From: Myxococcales bacterium
GTDB taxonomy: Bacteria; Myxococcota; Polyangia; Fen-1088
Direction: 5' to 3'
DNA: 8,665 nt
Assembly (NCBI GenBank): GCA_003159055.1
Contig: PMLH01000598.1
Location: forward strand, 6,269-14,933
Below are positions 5,960 through 8,665 of this stretch, one piece after another; positions within the stretch are counted from its first letter, which is position 1, and each line of letters starts with the position of its first letter. A program made the position numbers and the translations under genes. Below the pieces are notes generated by a model that was given only the letters and a program-made list of their open reading frames with translations, was not told the DNA's origin and did no database searches.

Positions 5960-7374
5960 GGTTTTGCCAGCTCTGGAGAAGGATTGTGCCAGCCGCCCTC
6001 TGCTGTGATAAGGGCATCGGCTTCCTTGGGCCCCCAGCCGCCGGGCTGGTAGGGACGGACCCGGTGGTGCCTCTTCAGGACTGGATCCACCACCGCCCAG
6101 GCGGCCTCCACTGCATCCTCACGGGTGAAGAGCGCGCCGTCGCCGTCCATGGCATCCCCTAACAATCGTTCGTAGGGCATTTCCTCTCCCGATTGCTCTT
6201 CGAGTAGGTAGAGCTCTCGCTGATCGCCGATGAACTCCTTGCCCGCGCGCTTCACACGAGCAGCGAGTGCGACGGCCGAGCTGGGGGAGAGGCGAAAACG
6301 CAGGTAATTAGCGCGTCCCGCTGCTGTCTTTGAATCGTCGAACAGCCGTTGCGGTGGCGGCTTCAATTCCACCAGGACCTCGGCCGCGGATGTCGCCAAG
6401 CACTTTCCCGAACGCAGGTACCACGGCACCCCGGCCCAGCGCCACGAATCGATGAAGAGTCGCAGGGCGCAGTAGGTCTCCACGTCGGAGTCTTTGGCCA
6501 CACCCGGTTCCTTCCGGTAGCCCGCGTACTGGCCACGCACGACATCGTCTGGATGTAGAGGACGCATGGCTTGAAACACTTTCGCTTTCTCGCTGTGGAC
6601 GGCGCCATAGCCTTGATACGCTGGCGGCTCCATGGCCAGCAGCGCGACGATCTGAAACAGATGATTCTGGATGACGTCGCGTAGGCATCCAGCACTCTCG
6701 TAAAATGCACCGCGCCCCTTCACGCCGAAATCCTCGCTCTGGGTAATCTGCACGCTGGCCACGCAGTCGCGGTTCCAGATGGGCTCTAGAAACGAATTGG
6801 CGAAGCGAAAATAGAGGATATTCATGATCGCTTCTTTGCCAAGGTAGTGGTCGATACGGAAAATCGAATCTTCCGGAAATGCCGTATGCGCAATGGTGTT
6901 GAGCTTCCGCGCCGAAGCCAAGTCACGTCCGAACGGCTTTTCGACGATGACGCGTGCGTCTTTGGCCAAGCCCGCGACACCGAGCCCCTGGATGACCGCT
7001 GCGAAGAGCGATGGAGGGATGGCCAGGTAATGTGCCGGGCACTTGGCGTCGCCCAGCGCCTGTTTGAGCGCTCCGAACGTCCCAGGGTCGTTGTAGTCGC
7101 CGCCCACATAGTGAAGAAGAGATAGCATGTGAGCTAGTGCGGCCCGGTCATCGATCTTGCCCTGGCCGGCCTGCTTGATGCTGTCCGTTGCGTGTTTGCG
7201 CAATTGCGCCAGGCTCCACTTCGGAGCGGCGACACCGACCACCGGGACGTTGAGAACCCCACGCTTGGACATCGCGTAGAGCGCCGGCAAGATCATTTTG
7301 TGCGCAAGATCCCCTGTCACTCCGAAGAGCACCAGCGCGTCGGATCTCTTCGGATCACTTGTGCGTAGGCGCAT
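5956..7374 (-). CDS. zwf: Glucose-6-phosphate 1-dehydrogenase
   Basis: The 472-residue cytoplasmic enzyme oxidises glucose 6-phosphate to 6-phosphogluconolactone, making NADPH (or NADH) and opening the oxidative pentose phosphate and Entner-Doudoroff routes. Seen directly: nucleotide-binding loop GVTGDL at 18-23, EKPFG at 145-149, substrate-binding signature RIDHYLGKE at 173-181 (His176, Lys180), and the catalytic His238 in DVIQNH. Length and the C-terminal GGWHNP match the family, so it appears complete. Three in-frame starts compete: TTG at 7410, ATG at 7401 and ATG at 7374. I chose 7374 because AGGAAGGG lies 8 bases before it and the N-terminus then matches the usual length before the coenzyme loop. 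It lies 114 bases after the universal stress protein gene and overlaps the HAD remnant downstream. No 6-phosphogluconolactonase or gnd gene is visible here. Confidence 0.97.
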   Translation of the reverse strand: MRLRTSDPKRSDALVLFGVTGDLAHKMILPALYAMSKRGVLNVPVVGVAAPKWSLAQLRKHATDSIKQAGQGKIDDRAALAHMLSLLHYVGGDYNDPGTFGALKQALGDAKCPAHYLAIPPSLFAAVIQGLGVAGLAKDARVIVEKPFGRDLASARKLNTIAHTAFPEDSIFRIDHYLGKEAIMNILYFRFANSFLEPIWNRDCVASVQITQSEDFGVKGRGAFYESAGCLRDVIQNHLFQIVALLAMEPPAYQGYGAVHSEKAKVFQAMRPLHPDDVVRGQYAGYRKEPGVAKDSDVETYCALRLFIDSWRWAGVPWYLRSGKCLATSAAEVLVELKPPPQRLFDDSKTAAGRANYLRFRLSPSSAVALAARVKRAGKEFIGDQRELYLLEEQSGEEMPYERLLGDAMDGDGALFTREDAVEAAWAVVDPVLKRHHRVRPYQPGGWGPKEADALITAEGGWHNPSPELAKP

Positions 7375-7382
7375 CTTTGTGT

Positions 7383-7390
7383 CCCTTCCT
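7383..7390 (-). promoter_or_regulatory. Ribosome binding site of zwf
   Basis: AGGAAGGG on the minus strand ends 8 bases before the ATG at 7374. The alternative ATG at 7401 and TTG at 7410 have no comparable site, so this supports the shorter protein. Confidence 0.7.
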
Positions 7391-7488
7391 TTCTTCGTCA
7401 TACTCGCCAAACTGCGAACGTATCGATGTTTGCGCTCAATCTGGCCTCAGTGGATGAATGCGAGCGTTCGCCGAGAAGAGCGCTGGGG

Positions 7489-8337
7489 TCAGTGCTGAAG
7501 ATACAGCGGCGTCTGGCTGTGCTCGGCTAGGGTTCGCGTTGCCGAGCCGCCAAATAGCTCCGCCATCCGCGAGCGAGCAAAGGCGCCCATGACGACCATG
7601 TCGGCACCGATTTCTTGGCCAAACTTGGCCAGGGCCTCGGCGTTGGAAAGCGTCGACACGATACTGTGGCAGGTGGCCTGAATGCCGGAGGCGCGCAGGC
7701 TCTCGACGGCCAGATTGGCCATCTCCCACGCCCTGGCCCCATCATCACCGGCTGTGGCGATATGAATGTTCCGCGACCCTGCCAGGCCACTGGTTGCAAA
7801 GCTAGCCAGCGCTCTTTGGGCTGCCTCGCCGCCGTCATAGGCCACCAGCACGGTCGAGCCGAGTGCGAACGAAGACTGCTTCGGACGTTCGGGGACGAGA
7901 AGAATCGGATGGGTGGCGTGGCGAAGGATCTTTTCCCGCGTCGCGCGATCTTCGCTATTGGTTTCGAAGCGAAAGTTGGCGTCGCGACCTATCAACGTAA
8001 GGTCATGGCGCTCCATCTCGGCGAGAATGATCTCCGACGGCCGCCCGACAACTTCGAGCATGCGCGCCCGCACTTTGCCGGCCGTGCACAGGTGGCTGAA
8101 CTCCGCAAGCCATACGTCAGAGTGGGTTCGTGCATCGGCCAGGAGGGCGAGATCCCTTTCGTGTCTGAAACTTGATCCGCCGATGCCACCCAGAGCACCG
8201 GCCTGAATATCCGGTTTGTCGACAATCGCGATCCCGGAGAGGCTGGCATTCAGCTCATGCGCAATCTCGATGGCAGTCAGCGTGGTCGTCGCCGTGCTCT
8301 CCGATCCTTCCAGGCATACTAGAATATCTTTGATCAT
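7489..8337 (-). CDS. Tandem-domain universal stress protein (UspA family)
   Basis: The 282-residue product has two Usp domains, about 1-150 and 158-282. Such cytoplasmic proteins aid survival under starvation, oxidative or low-oxygen stress, often by binding ATP. In domain 2 the nucleotide-binding Asp is present (VLVAYDGG, Asp168) and the ATP motif reads G251-x2-A254-x9-G264-S265, with Ala in place of the second Gly. Domain 1 has Glu10 where the Asp should be (ILVCLEGS) and its motif after LIGRD lacks the final G-S, so it probably does not bind ATP in the usual way. It starts at ATG 8337, 15 bases after the CBS gene ends, and is followed by zwf after 114 bases. Joint expression with the CBS gene is very likely and with zwf plausible. 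The upstream GAGG lies rather far from the ATG, so translation may depend on coupling. Confidence 0.94.
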   Translation of the reverse strand: MIKDILVCLEGSESTATTTLTAIEIAHELNASLSGIAIVDKPDIQAGALGGIGGSSFRHERDLALLADARTHSDVWLAEFSHLCTAGKVRARMLEVVGRPSEIILAEMERHDLTLIGRDANFRFETNSEDRATREKILRHATHPILLVPERPKQSSFALGSTVLVAYDGGEAAQRALASFATSGLAGSRNIHIATAGDDGARAWEMANLAVESLRASGIQATCHSIVSTLSNAEALAKFGQEIGADMVVMGAFARSRMAELFGGSATRTLAEHSQTPLYLQH

Positions 8338-8352
8338 TTCATCTCTGCCGCC

Positions 8353-8665
8353 TCAGAGTGTTCCGACCTGTGGCGTACCAGATAGATCGCCAATCGCAAA
8401 GGTCAATCTCGCATCGACCGCTCGCACGATGTCCATCGTGCTGACGATTCCAACCAGCTGATTCTCCGTGTTGAGGACGACGAGCCTGTGAATGTTTTTG
8501 GTGACCATCTCGTGGGCGGCAACCAGCGCAGCATCGTCTTCGTAGACGGCTTGAACTTCCGGATCCATCAGATCGCCGACGGTGGCGTCTTTCTTGACCC
8601 AGTCACGGGGCGCAGGATCCACGAGATCGGCCTTAGAGCGTGTCTGAAAAGCCGGACGGTCGGGC
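8353..8665 (-). CDS. CBS-domain protein, C-terminal part (5' end beyond window)
   Basis: The frame is open at the right edge, so the start lies outside; a GTG at 8622 is internal to the open frame and probably not the start. The visible 103 residues contain one full CBS motif: VGDLMDPEVQAVYEDDAALVAAHEM, then HRLVVLNTENQLVGIVSTMDIVRAV, ending about 20 residues later. CBS motifs normally occur in pairs, so the first is expected upstream, out of view; the polar sequence at the edge (FQTRSKADLVDP) fits the linker between them. Paired CBS modules bind adenine nucleotides and sense energy state. The gene ends 15 bases before the universal stress protein gene on the same strand, so the two look like one transcription unit. 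No other domain can be seen in the part present. Confidence 0.9.
   Translation of the reverse strand, partial: PDRPAFQTRSKADLVDPAPRDWVKKDATVGDLMDPEVQAVYEDDAALVAAHEMVTKNIHRLVVLNTENQLVGIVSTMDIVRAVDARLTFAIGDLSGTPQVGTL

Noticed and set aside
7615..8175. A 186-codon plus-strand open frame
   Set aside because: It is fully antisense to the universal stress protein gene and shows no domain or ribosome binding site.
1..8665. A transmissible heat-resistance locus, suggested by Hsp20 together with protease and stress genes
   Set aside because: The hallmark genes of that locus (ClpK, FtsH, YfdX, HdeD, KefB-type) are absent; only loosely similar functions are shared.
1..8665. CRISPR arrays, tRNA or rRNA genes, toxin-antitoxin pairs
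   Set aside because: I saw no regularly spaced repeats, no cloverleaf-type sequence and no recognisable toxin or antitoxin reading frame.

Overview
The window is GC-rich, compactly coded bacterial DNA. It suggests a proteobacterium, most likely gamma or beta, because it holds a long Prc/Tsp-type tail-specific protease, a proteobacterial-style zwf ending in GGWHNP, a tandem-domain universal stress protein and a MoxR-type AAA ATPase. The species cannot be told from the sequence.

Layout, left to right. (1) 1-456, minus: the N-terminal 152 residues of a MoxR-family ATPase, cut by the window edge. (2) 457-1070: about 0.6 kb with no convincing gene, only one weak minus-strand ORF with a single hydrophobic stretch. 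(3) 1071-3302, minus: a complete prc gene for a secreted processing protease. (4) 3303-3659: a divergent intergenic region with a 21-bp near-perfect dyad and repeated GTGGC half-sites. (5) 3660-4283, plus: a small heat-shock protein with an N-terminal membrane segment, so prc and this chaperone are divergently transcribed and probably both act at or beyond the inner membrane. (6) About 4400-5914: a decayed IS4-family insertion sequence. Its transposase has two in-frame stop codons and a probable frameshift near the C-terminus, yet keeps its DDE and YREK residues. (7) 5915-8665, minus: an apparent operon read right to left, made of a CBS-domain protein (5' end outside the window), a tandem universal stress protein, zwf (glucose-6-phosphate dehydrogenase), and the first 15 codons of a HAD-type hydrolase. 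The HAD start codon overlaps the zwf stop codon, and the gene is cut off where the insertion sequence begins.

Together the genes look like a stress and maintenance neighbourhood: envelope proteolysis and a membrane-tethered holdase on one side, NADPH supply with nucleotide-sensing CBS and Usp proteins on the other. I do not see a defence system, CRISPR array, RNA gene or wholly new enzyme system. The most notable points are the membrane-anchored Hsp20 divergent from prc with a candidate shared operator, and the truncation of the zwf-linked HAD gene by the insertion sequence.
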